Counted from the stretch's first letter, positions 9,478 to 17,641 are shown. The stretch is 43,378 bases of DNA from an uncultured Bacteroidales bacterium (GCA_947169105.1 CAMVOL010000021.1:1-43378); one strand, 5' to 3'. Program-made: numbers and translations. The notes: generated from the sequence alone by a model not told the origin.

Positions 9478-10497
9478 ATGAATAAAATTGGAAAAATCGT
9501 TTTGATGTTTGCCGCATGTGTGGCGGTATTGGGTTCTTGCAACAAGAAAAATGACAATACAACGGTTACCGAGGTCGCCAAGAAGCAGCAGGTGCGCGTG
9601 GAAAGTGTCTATGCCGAAGAGGTGGAGCAGCTGTACGACTACACCGCCATCGTGCAGGCAGAGGCAGTCAACAACATCGCACCGACCATCGCCGGCCGTA
9701 TCGAGGCCATCTACGTGGAAGTGGGCGACCGCGTAACCAAGGGACAGAAACTGGTGCAGATGGACGCCTCCAATTTGGAGCAGACAAAAGCCCAGCTCGA
9801 CAACCTCGAGCTGACCTTCAAACGCATTGACGCCCTGTACAAGTCAGGCGGCGTCTCCAAATCCGACTGGGACGCCCAGAAAACCCAGCTGGACGTGACA
9901 CGCACCTCCTACCAGAACCTTCTCACCAATACGCAGCTGACCAGCCCGCTGAACGGCATCGTCACCCTGCGCAACTACGACAGCGGCGACATCTACGCCG
10001 GCAACCCCATCCTTCAGATTCAGCAAATTTCTCCCGTGAAAATGCTCATCAATGTTTCGGAAGCGCACTTCCCCATCGTGAAAAAAGGGATGAAAGCCAA
10101 GGTGAAACTCGACGTTTACGGCGAAGAGGAGTTCACTGGCAACGTCACGCTCGTCTATCCCACCATCAATGCCCAAACCCACACCTTCCCCGTGGAGGTG
10201 AGCCTGCCCAACACCAACGGCAAGGTCCGCCCCGGCATGTACGCCCGCGTCACCATGAACTACGGCGTGAACAAGAACGTGGTGGTGCCCGACAACGCCA
10301 TCGTGAAGCAGCAGGGCTCCGGCGACCGCTACGTCTATGTTTATAAAGACGGCAAAGTCAGCTACAACAAAATCGAGCTGGGCCGCCGTATGGGCAACCG
10401 CTATGAGGTCATCTCCGGCGTCCAAGACGGCGACCTCGTCGTCACCGCCGGCTACACCAAATTGTCCGACGGCATGGAGGTCGAAGTCATCAAATAA
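9478..10497 (+). CDS. Efflux RND-type periplasmic adaptor (membrane-fusion) lipoprotein
   Basis: This 339-residue protein has a lipoprotein signal with lipobox LGSC (Cys21). Residues ~55-90 form the first half of the lipoyl/biotinyl-like domain (NIAPTIAGRIEAIYVEVGDRVTKGQKL), followed by a short alpha-hairpin (~95-140), the second lipoyl half (SPLNGIVTLRNYDSGD), a beta-barrel domain and the membrane-proximal domain (GDRYVYVYKDGKVSYNKIELG and GVQDGDLVVTAGYTKLSDG). These are hallmarks of the AcrA/MexA (HlyD) family. Such proteins link an inner-membrane transporter to TolC. The upstream tolC-like gene is its obvious partner. The usual downstream RND pump gene is absent: a double-hairpin repeat and a terminator follow instead. 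Confidence 0.93.
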   Translation: MNKIGKIVLMFAACVAVLGSCNKKNDNTTVTEVAKKQQVRVESVYAEEVEQLYDYTAIVQAEAVNNIAPTIAGRIEAIYVEVGDRVTKGQKLVQMDASNLEQTKAQLDNLELTFKRIDALYKSGGVSKSDWDAQKTQLDVTRTSYQNLLTNTQLTSPLNGIVTLRNYDSGDIYAGNPILQIQQISPVKMLINVSEAHFPIVKKGMKAKVKLDVYGEEEFTGNVTLVYPTINAQTHTFPVEVSLPNTNGKVRPGMYARVTMNYGVNKNVVVPDNAIVKQQGSGDRYVYVYKDGKVSYNKIELGRRMGNRYEVISGVQDGDLVVTAGYTKLSDGMEVEVIK

Positions 10498-10506
10498 AAA
10501 GAAATT

Positions 10507-10561
10507 CATTGAGCCGCCCTGAAAGGGCAAGAGAATATTACCCCACGTGTAAACGTGGGGT
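10507..10561 (+). repeat. Double-hairpin intergenic repeat, copy 2
   Basis: It begins CATTGAGCC like copy 1. Hairpin 1 is GCCCT-GAA-AGGGC (10516-10528). Then AAGAGAATATTA precedes hairpin 2, CCCCACG-TGTAAA-CGTGGGG (10541-10560), a perfect 7-bp stem. Compared with copy 1, the last pair of hairpin 1 changed on both sides (C-G to T-A), which keeps the stem. Confidence 0.78.
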
Positions 10562-10568
10562 AAAAAGA

Positions 10569-10598
10569 ACAGGGGACCAAATGGTTCCCTGTTTTTTT
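10569..10598. terminator. Bidirectional intrinsic terminator between the adaptor gene and rplY
   Basis: A 10-bp stem ACAGGGGACC / GGTTCCCTGT with an AAAT loop is followed by a run of seven T on the plus strand. On the minus strand it is followed by TTCTTTTT. It separates two converging genes, the adaptor (+) and rplY (-). Confidence 0.85.
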
Positions 10599-10618
10599 CA
10601 ATGAAAGTTTGTTTCCGA

Positions 10619-11194
10619 TTAGGCCTCTTCAGCGGGCTGTTCGGCTTCCACGTTACGGGTGGAAAGAACGGCAGCCACGATGGAGTTCGGATTCTCGACG
10701 AACGTGATGTTGTCAATATGCAACTCGTTCACCTTAATGGAGTTGTCGATGTTCAGGCCGGAGATGTCCACGGGAATTTCTTCCGGAACATCCTTCAACA
10801 GACCGCGAACTTTCAGCTTGCGGACTTTCTTCACGAGCTTACCGCCACGGAGCACACCGGGGGAAGTACCCATGATTTTGATAGGAAGACCGATGGTAAT
10901 CGGCTTGCCATCAACGATTTCCAAGAAATCCACGTGAAGCAGCTCATCCGTAATCGGATGGTACTGGGAAGCCTGCAGGATAGCAGGGATCTCCTTACCG
11001 TCGAGGTTGATGACGGCATAGCGCACTTCAGGGGTATATATGAGATTTCTGAATTCGTTCTTGGCGACCACAAACTGGTACTGCTTTTCACCGCCGTACA
11101 GCACGCACGGAACCATGCCGGCAGCGCGCTGGGCCTTCGAGTCTCTTTTCCCTACGTTCTCTCTGAGAGAACCGCTAATAGATACTGATTTCAT
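10619..11194 (-). CDS. rplY: 50S ribosomal protein bL25 (general stress protein Ctc form)
   Basis: This 191-residue protein has the two-domain TL5/Ctc form. The N-terminal half matches bL25 (MKSVSISGSLRENVGKRDSKAQR, VPCVLYGG, HVDFLEI), which binds 5S rRNA. The C-terminal beta-domain carries DISGLNIDNSIKVNEL followed by an acidic tail. It sits 40 bases downstream of the EF-G2 gene on the same strand, so the two translation genes may be co-transcribed. The pth gene that often accompanies rplY is not here. The ATG at 11192-11194 is the natural start. Confidence 0.95.
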   Translation of the reverse strand: MKSVSISGSLRENVGKRDSKAQRAAGMVPCVLYGGEKQYQFVVAKNEFRNLIYTPEVRYAVINLDGKEIPAILQASQYHPITDELLHVDFLEIVDGKPITIGLPIKIMGTSPGVLRGGKLVKKVRKLKVRGLLKDVPEEIPVDISGLNIDNSIKVNELHIDNITFVENPNSIVAAVLSTRNVEAEQPAEEA

Positions 11195-11234
11195 TTTTTA
11201 AATTGTTTTGATGAATAAATAAATATGTATAGGA

Positions 11235-13364
11235 CTACTCTTCGTCCTTGTTTTCTTCTTCGTACTTCTGGATGACAGCAGCCTGGACATCAGCAGGAAC
11301 TTGCTGGTATTCGGCGAAGTGCATCTCGTAGGAGGCACGTCCGGAAGTGATGGAGCTGAGGGTGGTGGAATACTTGTTCATCTCAGCCAACGGAACTTTG
11401 GCGCGGATGTTCTGGAATTCGCCTTCGCTGTCCATACCCATCACCACACCACGGCGGCCCTGGAGGTCGGTCATCACATCACCCATTCTGTCGGAGGGAA
11501 CGAAAACTTCCACATCGTAGATGGGTTCGAGTATCTTCGGATTGGCCTTCTTGAAGGCATCCTTGAAAGCGTTACGACCGGCCAGTTTGAATGCCAACTC
11601 GTTGGAATCAACGGGGTGCATTTTACCGTCGTAGATGTTGACCACGATGTCGCGGGCGTAAGAACCGGTCAGCGGGCCTTCTTCCATCTTCTCCATGATA
11701 CCCTTGAGGATGGCGGGCATGAAGCGGGCGTCGATGGCACCACCGACGATACAGTTGTTATAGATGAGCTTACCGCCCCACGGGAGGTCGTAGCTTTCCG
11801 TGGCACGGATGGGATACTTCTGCTGGGTGGGCATGCCGTCGTAGTAGGGCTCAATGAGCATGTGGACTTCACCGAACTGGCCGGAACCGCCGGACTGTTT
11901 CTTGTGACGGTACATGGCCTCTGCCGACTTGGTGATGGTTTCACGATACGGGATCTTGGGAGCATAGTACTCGATTTCAATCTTATTCAGCTTCTCGATC
12001 ATCCATTTGATGATGTTGAGGTGCTGCTCGCCCTGACCGGAGATGATGGTCTGCTTGAGTTCCTTCGACTGTTCCATGAGGAAGGTGAGGTCGGTACGAC
12101 GGAGCGTGTTGAGGATAGCGCCGAGCTTCTCTTCGTCGGAGCTGTTCTTGGCGCGGACAGCGGTACGGAACTTCGGATCCGGATAGGCGGTCTTTTCAAC
12201 CTGGAGGTCACCGCTCTTGACGAGGGTCTGGGCAGCGCCCGTGCCTTTCAGCTTGATGGTGGCGATGATGTCACCGGCGACGGCCTTCTCCACGTTCTCA
12301 CGTTTCTGACCGGCGAAGCAGATCAGCTGGGAGACGCGTTCTTTCGTGTTGGTGTTGGTGTTGAGGAGGTCCATGGCTTCGGTGATTTCACCGGAGTAGA
12401 TCTTCATATAAGCCACATCGCCGAGGTGCTGCTCGACGGCGGTCTTCCAGACGTAGGCGACGGTATTGCCGGCGGGGTCGCACTTGATTTCCTCGCCGTT
12501 GGTAGCCTTGACAGGGGCGACTTCAGCGGGAGTGGGGCAGTTGCCCTTGATGATCTGCATGAGGCGGTCAACGCCCTGGTCGGTCTTGGCGGCGATGCAC
12601 ACAACCGGGAAGGTGCCGCGGTTGATGACACCGAGCTTGAGGCCGCGCATCATCTCCTCTTCGGAGAGGGTGCCTTCCTCGAAGTACTTGTCCATGAGGG
12701 TCTCGTCGTTTTCAGCGGCGGCCTCGATGAGGGCGGCGTGCATCTCTTCGGCCTTGTCGGCTTCGGAGGCGGGAATCTCTTCCACGATCATCTTTCCGCC
12801 ACCGGCGGGGAACTTGAGGAGTTTCTTTTGGAGGAGGTCAATGACGGAGTCGAAGCCGACGCCGGCGTTGACGGGGTACTGCAACGGGAGAACGCTGCCG
12901 CCGAAGTTGTGCTTCAGTTCGCGGAGGGTCTCGTCGAAGTTGGCTTTTTCGTGGTCAAGCTGGTTGACGGCGAAGACGACGGGGGTGTGCATCTTCTTGG
13001 TCCAGCGCCACTGGGTTTCAGCGCCGACATCCACGCCGTTCTGGGCGTTGATGACCATGACAGCGGTATCGGCCACTCTCAGGGCACCAATCACCTCGCC
13101 GACGAAATCGTCGAAGCCGGGGCAGTCGATCATGTTGATCTTGGTGTTTTCGAACTCGCTGTAGATGACGGAGGACTGGATGGACTGTTGTCTTTCCAGT
13201 TCCACCTCGCGATAGTCGGAGAGGGTGTTTTTGTCCTCCACGGAGCCGCGTCTGCTGATCACGCCGCCGTGGAATGCCATCGTCTCGGCCAAAGTGGTTT
13301 TGCCGGTGCGGTTACCGCCGATGAGGGCAATGTTTCTGATGTCTTGCGTCTGATAAACTTTCAT
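11235..13364 (-). CDS. fusA2: Elongation factor G paralogue, EF-G2 type, with degenerate GTPase motifs
   Basis: This 709-residue protein aligns over full length with EF-G (G domain, domain II, III, IV with QSGGSGQFGEV and the HPVDSNELAF tip, and V with YEMHFAEYQQVP). Several GTPase motifs are altered. The P-loop region is GGNRTGKTT (16-24) instead of AHxDAGKTT, switch I reads ERQQSIQSS in place of the ERGITI type, G3 is DCPGFDDF (80-87), so Phe84 replaces the catalytic His of DTPGHVDF, and G4 is NQLD (134-137) instead of NKxD. Published work on the Bacteroides EF-G2 describes an EF-G paralogue that supports translation without GTP hydrolysis during starvation; I infer the same role here. A -7 box lies upstream at 13418-13425. 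Confidence 0.9.
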   Translation of the reverse strand: MKVYQTQDIRNIALIGGNRTGKTTLAETMAFHGGVISRRGSVEDKNTLSDYREVELERQQSIQSSVIYSEFENTKINMIDCPGFDDFVGEVIGALRVADTAVMVINAQNGVDVGAETQWRWTKKMHTPVVFAVNQLDHEKANFDETLRELKHNFGGSVLPLQYPVNAGVGFDSVIDLLQKKLLKFPAGGGKMIVEEIPASEADKAEEMHAALIEAAAENDETLMDKYFEEGTLSEEEMMRGLKLGVINRGTFPVVCIAAKTDQGVDRLMQIIKGNCPTPAEVAPVKATNGEEIKCDPAGNTVAYVWKTAVEQHLGDVAYMKIYSGEITEAMDLLNTNTNTKERVSQLICFAGQKRENVEKAVAGDIIATIKLKGTGAAQTLVKSGDLQVEKTAYPDPKFRTAVRAKNSSDEEKLGAILNTLRRTDLTFLMEQSKELKQTIISGQGEQHLNIIKWMIEKLNKIEIEYYAPKIPYRETITKSAEAMYRHKKQSGGSGQFGEVHMLIEPYYDGMPTQQKYPIRATESYDLPWGGKLIYNNCIVGGAIDARFMPAILKGIMEKMEEGPLTGSYARDIVVNIYDGKMHPVDSNELAFKLAGRNAFKDAFKKANPKILEPIYDVEVFVPSDRMGDVMTDLQGRRGVVMGMDSEGEFQNIRAKVPLAEMNKYSTTLSSITSGRASYEMHFAEYQQVPADVQAAVIQKYEEENKDEE

Positions 13365-13417
13365 TGTTTGTTTAATTATTTGATTATTACTATTTTACTT
13401 TATTACAAAAAAGCGGG

Positions 13418-13425
13418 CAAAAATA
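13418..13425 (-). promoter_or_regulatory. Probable -7 box upstream of EF-G2
   Basis: The minus strand reads TATTTTTG, a match to TAnnTTTG, 54 nt before the EF-G2 ATG. I see no clear -33 TTTG at 19-21 nt, so an additional activator could be involved. Confidence 0.45.
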
Positions 13426-13503
13426 CAACATTTTTTTCAAATATGAACACGTGAAAGTGAATTTTTTAAAGCCGGCAATTTCAGGGCTGAAAGGCATGAC
13501 GGC

Positions 13504-14568
13504 CTATGCCAAAGAATAGGTTCTATTTTTGTTCGCCCCATGCGCCACTATCTTCCCTTCTTGCAGTAATTGGTAAAGATAGGCCTTGGTTTGCGTAGGT
13601 TTCAGTCCGAGCAGGGCCGACAATTCCGCCGTCTTACAACTGTCTTTTTCTTTGAGATAAGCCAGAATTATCGTCGGTTTATCGTCGGTTATCATCGGCT
13701 GCTTGTCATTTATCGTCGGTTTATCGTCGGTTGCATTCCACCCATCGCGCGCATTGATGAGCATGGAACGATTCTTTAGCTCATTCTTTTCATCCAGCAG
13801 CAGATTACGGAAGAAGCGCTCAAGGAAGCTGATATCGTAGTCGATGCCGATGCGGACATTCTTGTAGTTAGCACGCACCAATGCATTGCGGAAATACCAC
13901 GAATGGTCTTTGAACAAGTCATTAGTCACGTCATAGCCCATAGAACGCAGATATTGTATGGTGAAAACCGCCGTTGCCCGCGTGTTCCCTTCGCAGAATG
14001 GATGAATCTGCCACAATCCAGAAACAAAGCGGCAAATATGACTCACTTTTTCATCATCGGTACAATTCCTATAACTGAATTCCCGTTCCTGCTGAATATC
14101 ATAGTCAATGGCGCGACCCAGGTCCTCCCAGTTCAAGTAGTGGACCGTATCGTCTCTGAGCACCCCTTCTTTTTTGGTGATATCGTATTTCCTAAGCTCG
14201 CCAGCGTGTTTGAAAACCCCTTCAAAAATGCGGCGGTGGGTTGACACTAGACCATTGGTGTTGAAAGCGAACGTATTGGTGGACAGAATTTTCTTGATAT
14301 TTGCCGATGCTTTGTCACACTCGGCGGTTTCATCATTGCCTGCCACACGTTTGGATTTGCTTTGGTAATAGGAATCCAGCATCTGGCGGACTTCATCAAT
14401 GGTAATATCCCCCTCGATGTTGCGTTGTGCCACATCCAGCAGATATTGCGAAGGTTTTAGGCCATCGACCTGTTGAAGGCCAATGGCTGTCTGCCAGTCG
14501 GCGGCGCTTTGCCGTGCCGAAGGCTCTACCTGCCGGACATATTCATCAAAATCCACTTGTTTCATCAA
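13504..14568 (-). CDS. Fic-domain protein (putative AMP transferase) with C-terminal winged helix
   Basis: This 354-residue protein has an N-terminal helical region (residues ~20-70; TAIGLQQVDGLKPS followed by NIEGDITIDEVRQML) that resembles the antitoxin-like inhibitory domain fused to some Fic proteins. The inhibitory (S/T)xxxE(G/N) motif seems to be reduced to LQQVDG. The catalytic Fic loop HPFCEGNTR is intact, with His, Phe, Glu, Gly-Asn and Arg present. A linker encoded by repeated DNA leads to a winged-helix domain (AELSALLGLKPTQTKAYLYQLLQEGK). Fic enzymes usually transfer AMP from ATP to a protein target. No separate antitoxin gene is adjacent. The gene is isolated, with EF-G2 downstream. 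The target is unknown. Confidence 0.9.
   Translation of the reverse strand: MMKQVDFDEYVRQVEPSARQSAADWQTAIGLQQVDGLKPSQYLLDVAQRNIEGDITIDEVRQMLDSYYQSKSKRVAGNDETAECDKASANIKKILSTNTFAFNTNGLVSTHRRIFEGVFKHAGELRKYDITKKEGVLRDDTVHYLNWEDLGRAIDYDIQQEREFSYRNCTDDEKVSHICRFVSGLWQIHPFCEGNTRATAVFTIQYLRSMGYDVTNDLFKDHSWYFRNALVRANYKNVRIGIDYDISFLERFFRNLLLDEKNELKNRSMLINARDGWNATDDKPTINDKQPMITDDKPTIILAYLKEKDSCKTAELSALLGLKPTQTKAYLYQLLQEGKIVAHGANKNRTYSLA
13668..13730 (-). repeat. Short tandem repeat in the linker of the Fic gene
   Basis: The plus strand shows the unit TTATCGTCGG at 13668, 13679, 13710 and 13721, with a variant TTATCATCGG at 13689. On the coding strand this gives a linker with two DDKPTI motifs separated by NDKQPM. 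Unit spacing of 10-11 bases means gain or loss of single units would shift the frame of the winged helix. Confidence 0.75.
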
Positions 14569-14680
14569 CTTGACTTTTATGCACAGAAAAGTTATCTGTC
14601 CATACTTAATTATTCAAGCTGCAAAAATACAAAATCTATTAAAATAGCTGTTATTTATTGTATTCTAACAAATCCAAATA

Positions 14681-14712
14681 ATTTTCATTTTTCAATTTTC
14701 AATTCTCAATTT
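14681..14712 (-). repeat. AT-rich ATTGAAA tandem repeat, copy 2 (inverted relative to copy 1)
   Basis: TTTTCAATTTTCAATTCTCAA type sequence is the reverse complement of the repeat at 9332-9370. It ends 5 bases before the -7 box of the ftsX operon, so it occupies the place where a -33 element would lie. Confidence 0.65.
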
Positions 14713-14717
14713 ATTTG

Positions 14718-14725
14718 TACCTTTG
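14718..14725 (+). promoter_or_regulatory. -7 box of the ftsX-uppP operon
   Basis: TACCTTTG matches TAnnTTTG and lies 33 nt before the ftsX ATG. No good TTTG is seen at 19-21 nt upstream because the AT-rich repeat occupies this position. The 190-base spacer 14569-14758 between the divergent Fic and ftsX genes holds no coding frame I would support. Confidence 0.55.
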
Positions 14726-14758
14726 CACCCTGATTTTTGTAAACTAAACGTATTGTAA

Positions 14759-15655
14759 ATGAGCAGGTATCCTGAATCCATTGACAAAATCACACGGGCA
14801 CGGCTCGCCGCCTCCGCTGTCGGGTCGGTGCTGAGCATCGCCCTCACGATGTTTTTCGTCGGCGTCCTCGTTTTCCTCGCCTTCTTCTCCACCAAGTTCA
14901 TCCGCAACCTCTCCAGCAAAATGGAGATGGAAGTCCTCTTCTATTCGCAGGAGTCGGGCGTGAAGGAGGCGGACATCATCGCTTTCGAGCAGACCCTCAA
15001 ACTCCAACCCTACGTCGCCACCTCCCGCGTGTCGTCGCAGGCCGACAATGTGGCCGAAGCCAAACGGGTCATCGGCAACAACTACGAAGAGGTGATCCCG
15101 AACCCCATCAACGCCTCCATCATCCTGACACTCAAGGAGGAATACACCCAGAACCCCGATTCGCTAAACAGTGTGGTTAAGGCCATCAAGGAGAACAAAA
15201 TCGTACAGGACGTGGAATATCCCGAATACATCGTGGACCTCATCCAAGGCAATTTCAATAAGATACAGTGGATCACTCTCGGCTTCTGCGCCGTCTTTAT
15301 GTTCATTTCGTTACTGCTGATTGCCAATTCGTTGCGACTGAACATTTATGCCCAACGTTTCAATATCCGCAGCATGCTGCTGATTGGTGCCACCCGTCGG
15401 TTCGTCCGCAAGCCCTTCATTCTGAAAGGTTTGGCACAAGGCGCTTGGGCAGGTTTCATCGCCGTGATTATGGTGGCCGCGGCCTTGTGGGGCGGCTACG
15501 TCGCACTTCCGGAGATCTTCGACCTCTCCTACACCCGCGAAATCAGCATCATCCTCGGCGGCCTCTTCCTTTTCAGCATCCTGTTCACCATGCTGGCCGC
15601 ATTCCTTTTCGTGAACAAATACATCAAAATCAATTCCGATCGTTTATATCTGTAA
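14759..15655 (+). CDS. ftsX: Cell division protein FtsX
   Basis: This 298-residue protein has the FtsX layout: a cytoplasmic start, TM1 (~24-45), a periplasmic domain of about 120 residues (~46-170), and three more membrane segments (~172-195, ~222-245, ~265-288) that form the FtsX permease domain. FtsX pairs with the ATPase FtsE and activates peptidoglycan hydrolases at the division site. No ftsE is next to it, as often happens in Bacteroidota. It heads an operon with DUF3098 and uppP, a common gene order in the phylum. It is preceded by a TACCTTTG box. Confidence 0.92.
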   Translation: MSRYPESIDKITRARLAASAVGSVLSIALTMFFVGVLVFLAFFSTKFIRNLSSKMEMEVLFYSQESGVKEADIIAFEQTLKLQPYVATSRVSSQADNVAEAKRVIGNNYEEVIPNPINASIILTLKEEYTQNPDSLNSVVKAIKENKIVQDVEYPEYIVDLIQGNFNKIQWITLGFCAVFMFISLLLIANSLRLNIYAQRFNIRSMLLIGATRRFVRKPFILKGLAQGAWAGFIAVIMVAAALWGGYVALPEIFDLSYTREISIILGGLFLFSILFTMLAAFLFVNKYIKINSDRLYL

Positions 15656-15661
15656 ATAATT

Positions 15662-15991
15662 ATGGCACAAGTAATTTCTACTAAAACTGAAAACAAAACG
15701 ACCCAATACGGCAGAAAGCCGGCTGCTCCGAAACGCCCCCCGCTCTTCCGTAAGTTCAACTATATCCTGATGGGTGTCGGTGCGGTCATCCTCTTTATCG
15801 GCTACATCGCCCTTTCCGGTGGTGCCTCTGACGACCCTGCGAAATTCAGCGAAGCCATCTTCGACACCCGCCGTCTCGTCGTCGCGCCCATCCTGATCCT
15901 CCTCGGCCTCGTCACCGAGATTGTCGCCATCATGTGGCATCCGCGCAACAAGGAGGCCGCCGAAGCCACCCCCGAAACGAAAGCGGAATAA
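15662..15991 (+). CDS. DUF3098 small membrane protein
   Basis: This 109-residue protein has a basic, Pro-rich N-terminus (~1-30) and two membrane segments (~34-52 and ~73-92) joined by a loop with DDPAKFSEAIFDTRRLVVAP, which is characteristic of DUF3098. The gene starts 6 bases after ftsX and ends 3 bases before uppP, so it is translationally linked with both. Its function is unknown; its constant place between ftsX and uppP suggests an envelope or division role. Confidence 0.88.
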   Translation: MAQVISTKTENKTTQYGRKPAAPKRPPLFRKFNYILMGVGAVILFIGYIALSGGASDDPAKFSEAIFDTRRLVVAPILILLGLVTEIVAIMWHPRNKEAAEATPETKAE

Positions 15992-15994
15992 GCC

Positions 15995-16822
15995 ATGGAG
16001 TGGTTTCAGGCTATCATCTTGGGCATCCTGCAAGGGCTGACCGAGTTCCTGCCCGTCAGCAGCAGCGGCCATCTCACCATCGCGTCCACCCTTTTCGGGC
16101 TTTCGGGCGAAGAAAATCTGACCTTCACCGTGGTGGTCCATATCGCCACCGTGTGCAGCACGCTCGTCATCCTCTGGAAAGAGGTCGTCTGGATCTTTAA
16201 AGACATGTTTGCCAAGCAGTCGTGGAAGTCGTACAGCGGCTTGAACGACGGCACGCACTTTGCCATCAACATCCTGATTTCGATGATTCCCGTCGCCATC
16301 GTCGGCTTCTTCTTCAAAGACACGGTGGAGGCGATTTTTGGTTCGGGGATGCTCATCGTGGGCATCATGCTGCTGGTGACCGCCTCACTGCTCACCTTCT
16401 CCTACTTTGCGAAACCGCGCCAGCGGGAGGAGATCAGCGGCTGGCATGCCTTCATTATCGGCATCGGACAGGCCATCGCTGTGCTTCCGGGACTTTCCCG
16501 CTCGGGAACCACCATCGCCACAGGACTATTGCTCGGCAACCAAAAGGAAAAGCTGGCTCAATTCTCGTTCCTGATGGTCATCCCGCCGATTCTCGGCGAA
16601 GCACTGTTGGACATCAAAGACATCGCGGAAGTCGGTTTTGCCACCGCGATGAACGGCATTTCGCCCCTCGCCCTCGGCTTGGGCTTCATCGCCGCCTTCG
16701 TCACCGGCTGCCTCGCCTGCCGTTGGATGATCAACATCGTGAAGAAAGGCAAGCTGGTGTGGTTCGCCGTCTATTGCGCCATCATCGGTATTTTCGCCAT
16801 CACTTACGGCTGCCTCCACTAA
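15995..16822 (+). CDS. uppP: Undecaprenyl-diphosphatase UppP (BacA)
   Basis: This 275-residue polytopic membrane protein carries both family signatures: [15 protein letters not shown] at residues 12-26, with catalytic Glu17 in the (E/Q)xxxE-type region, and PGLSRSG at 165-171 with the conserved Arg and Ser. It hydrolyses undecaprenyl diphosphate to the monophosphate and so recycles the lipid carrier used for peptidoglycan and for the surface glycans made by genes such as those at 21381-24077. It is the third gene of the ftsX operon. Confidence 0.96.
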   Translation: MEWFQAIILGILQGLTEFLPVSSSGHLTIASTLFGLSGEENLTFTVVVHIATVCSTLVILWKEVVWIFKDMFAKQSWKSYSGLNDGTHFAINILISMIPVAIVGFFFKDTVEAIFGSGMLIVGIMLLVTASLLTFSYFAKPRQREEISGWHAFIIGIGQAIAVLPGLSRSGTTIATGLLLGNQKEKLAQFSFLMVIPPILGEALLDIKDIAEVGFATAMNGISPLALGLGFIAAFVTGCLACRWMINIVKKGKLVWFAVYCAIIGIFAITYGCLH

Positions 16823-16855
16823 CCGTTTTCCATTTGGAAAAATATCTTTAACATT

Positions 16856-17641
16856 ATGAAAATCAGCGAAGTATTATCTTTTTTAGAAAAAAAATACCCC
16901 CTCTCCTATCAGGAGGATTTCGACAACTGCGGCATCCAATGCGGCGACAAGGAGCGCGAAATCACGGGCGTGCTGGTCTGCTTCGAGATGTCGGAGGAGA
17001 CGATTGATGAAGCCATCCGGCTCAACGCCAACTTGGTCATTTCGCACCATCCGCTCATCTTACGGAAGGGCATTTTCAAAATCGAGCCCGTCGGCCGCGT
17101 GGGAAAAGTCATCTGTAAAGCATTGGAAAACAAGATGGTGCTCTATTCCATGCACACCAATTTGGACAGTGCCGTGGGTGGGGTGAACGACACATTTGCC
17201 GACAAGCTCGGCTTGGAGAACGTGACGGTACTCTCCCCCATCGAAGGGGAAACCAACGTAGGTTTGGGCCGTATCGGCGACCTGCCGGAAGCGATTCCCG
17301 CCAAAGTCTTCCTCCTTCGGTTAAAGGAAGCACTTGGTTTACAGATGGTTCGGTATTACGGAAATATTGACGGCTTTGTCCGGCGCGTGGCGGTATTGGG
17401 CGGGGGCGGCAGCTCCTTCATCGGGCAGGCGCTGGCGGCGGGCGCCGACATTTATGTCACCGGAGATGTCAAATACCACGACTTCCACTCCGCAGAACGC
17501 AAGATGATTATCGCTGACATCGGGCACTTTGAAAGCGAGCATTTTATAAAAGAAATTATTTTTAACGAACTAAAGGAAAATTTTAATACTTTTGCCGTTT
17601 CGTTATCACAAGTGGAAAAGTTGCAAATAAGCATCATATAA
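16856..17641 (+). CDS. Nif3-like dinuclear metal centre protein (YbgI/DUF34)
   Basis: This 261-residue protein has the Nif3 metal-binding set: SHHPLI with His64-His65, MHTNLDSA with Asp104, and a C-terminal HFESE with His224 and Glu228. The family forms hexameric toroids with two metal ions; its reaction is not firmly established. This is the short form without the CutA-like insertion that makes many homologues about 365 residues long. It lies 33 bases after uppP and 31 bases before the zinc-ribbon gene, a pairing commonly conserved in Bacteroidota. Confidence 0.92.
   Translation: MKISEVLSFLEKKYPLSYQEDFDNCGIQCGDKEREITGVLVCFEMSEETIDEAIRLNANLVISHHPLILRKGIFKIEPVGRVGKVICKALENKMVLYSMHTNLDSAVGGVNDTFADKLGLENVTVLSPIEGETNVGLGRIGDLPEAIPAKVFLLRLKEALGLQMVRYYGNIDGFVRRVAVLGGGGSSFIGQALAAGADIYVTGDVKYHDFHSAERKMIIADIGHFESEHFIKEIIFNELKENFNTFAVSLSQVEKLQISII

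Noticed and set aside
11301-13454. A 717-codon open frame on the plus strand opposite the EF-G2 gene
   Set aside because: It is the antisense shadow of a well-supported gene. Its translation is rich in His, Asp, Gly and Val without any known domain, as expected from codon bias on the other strand.
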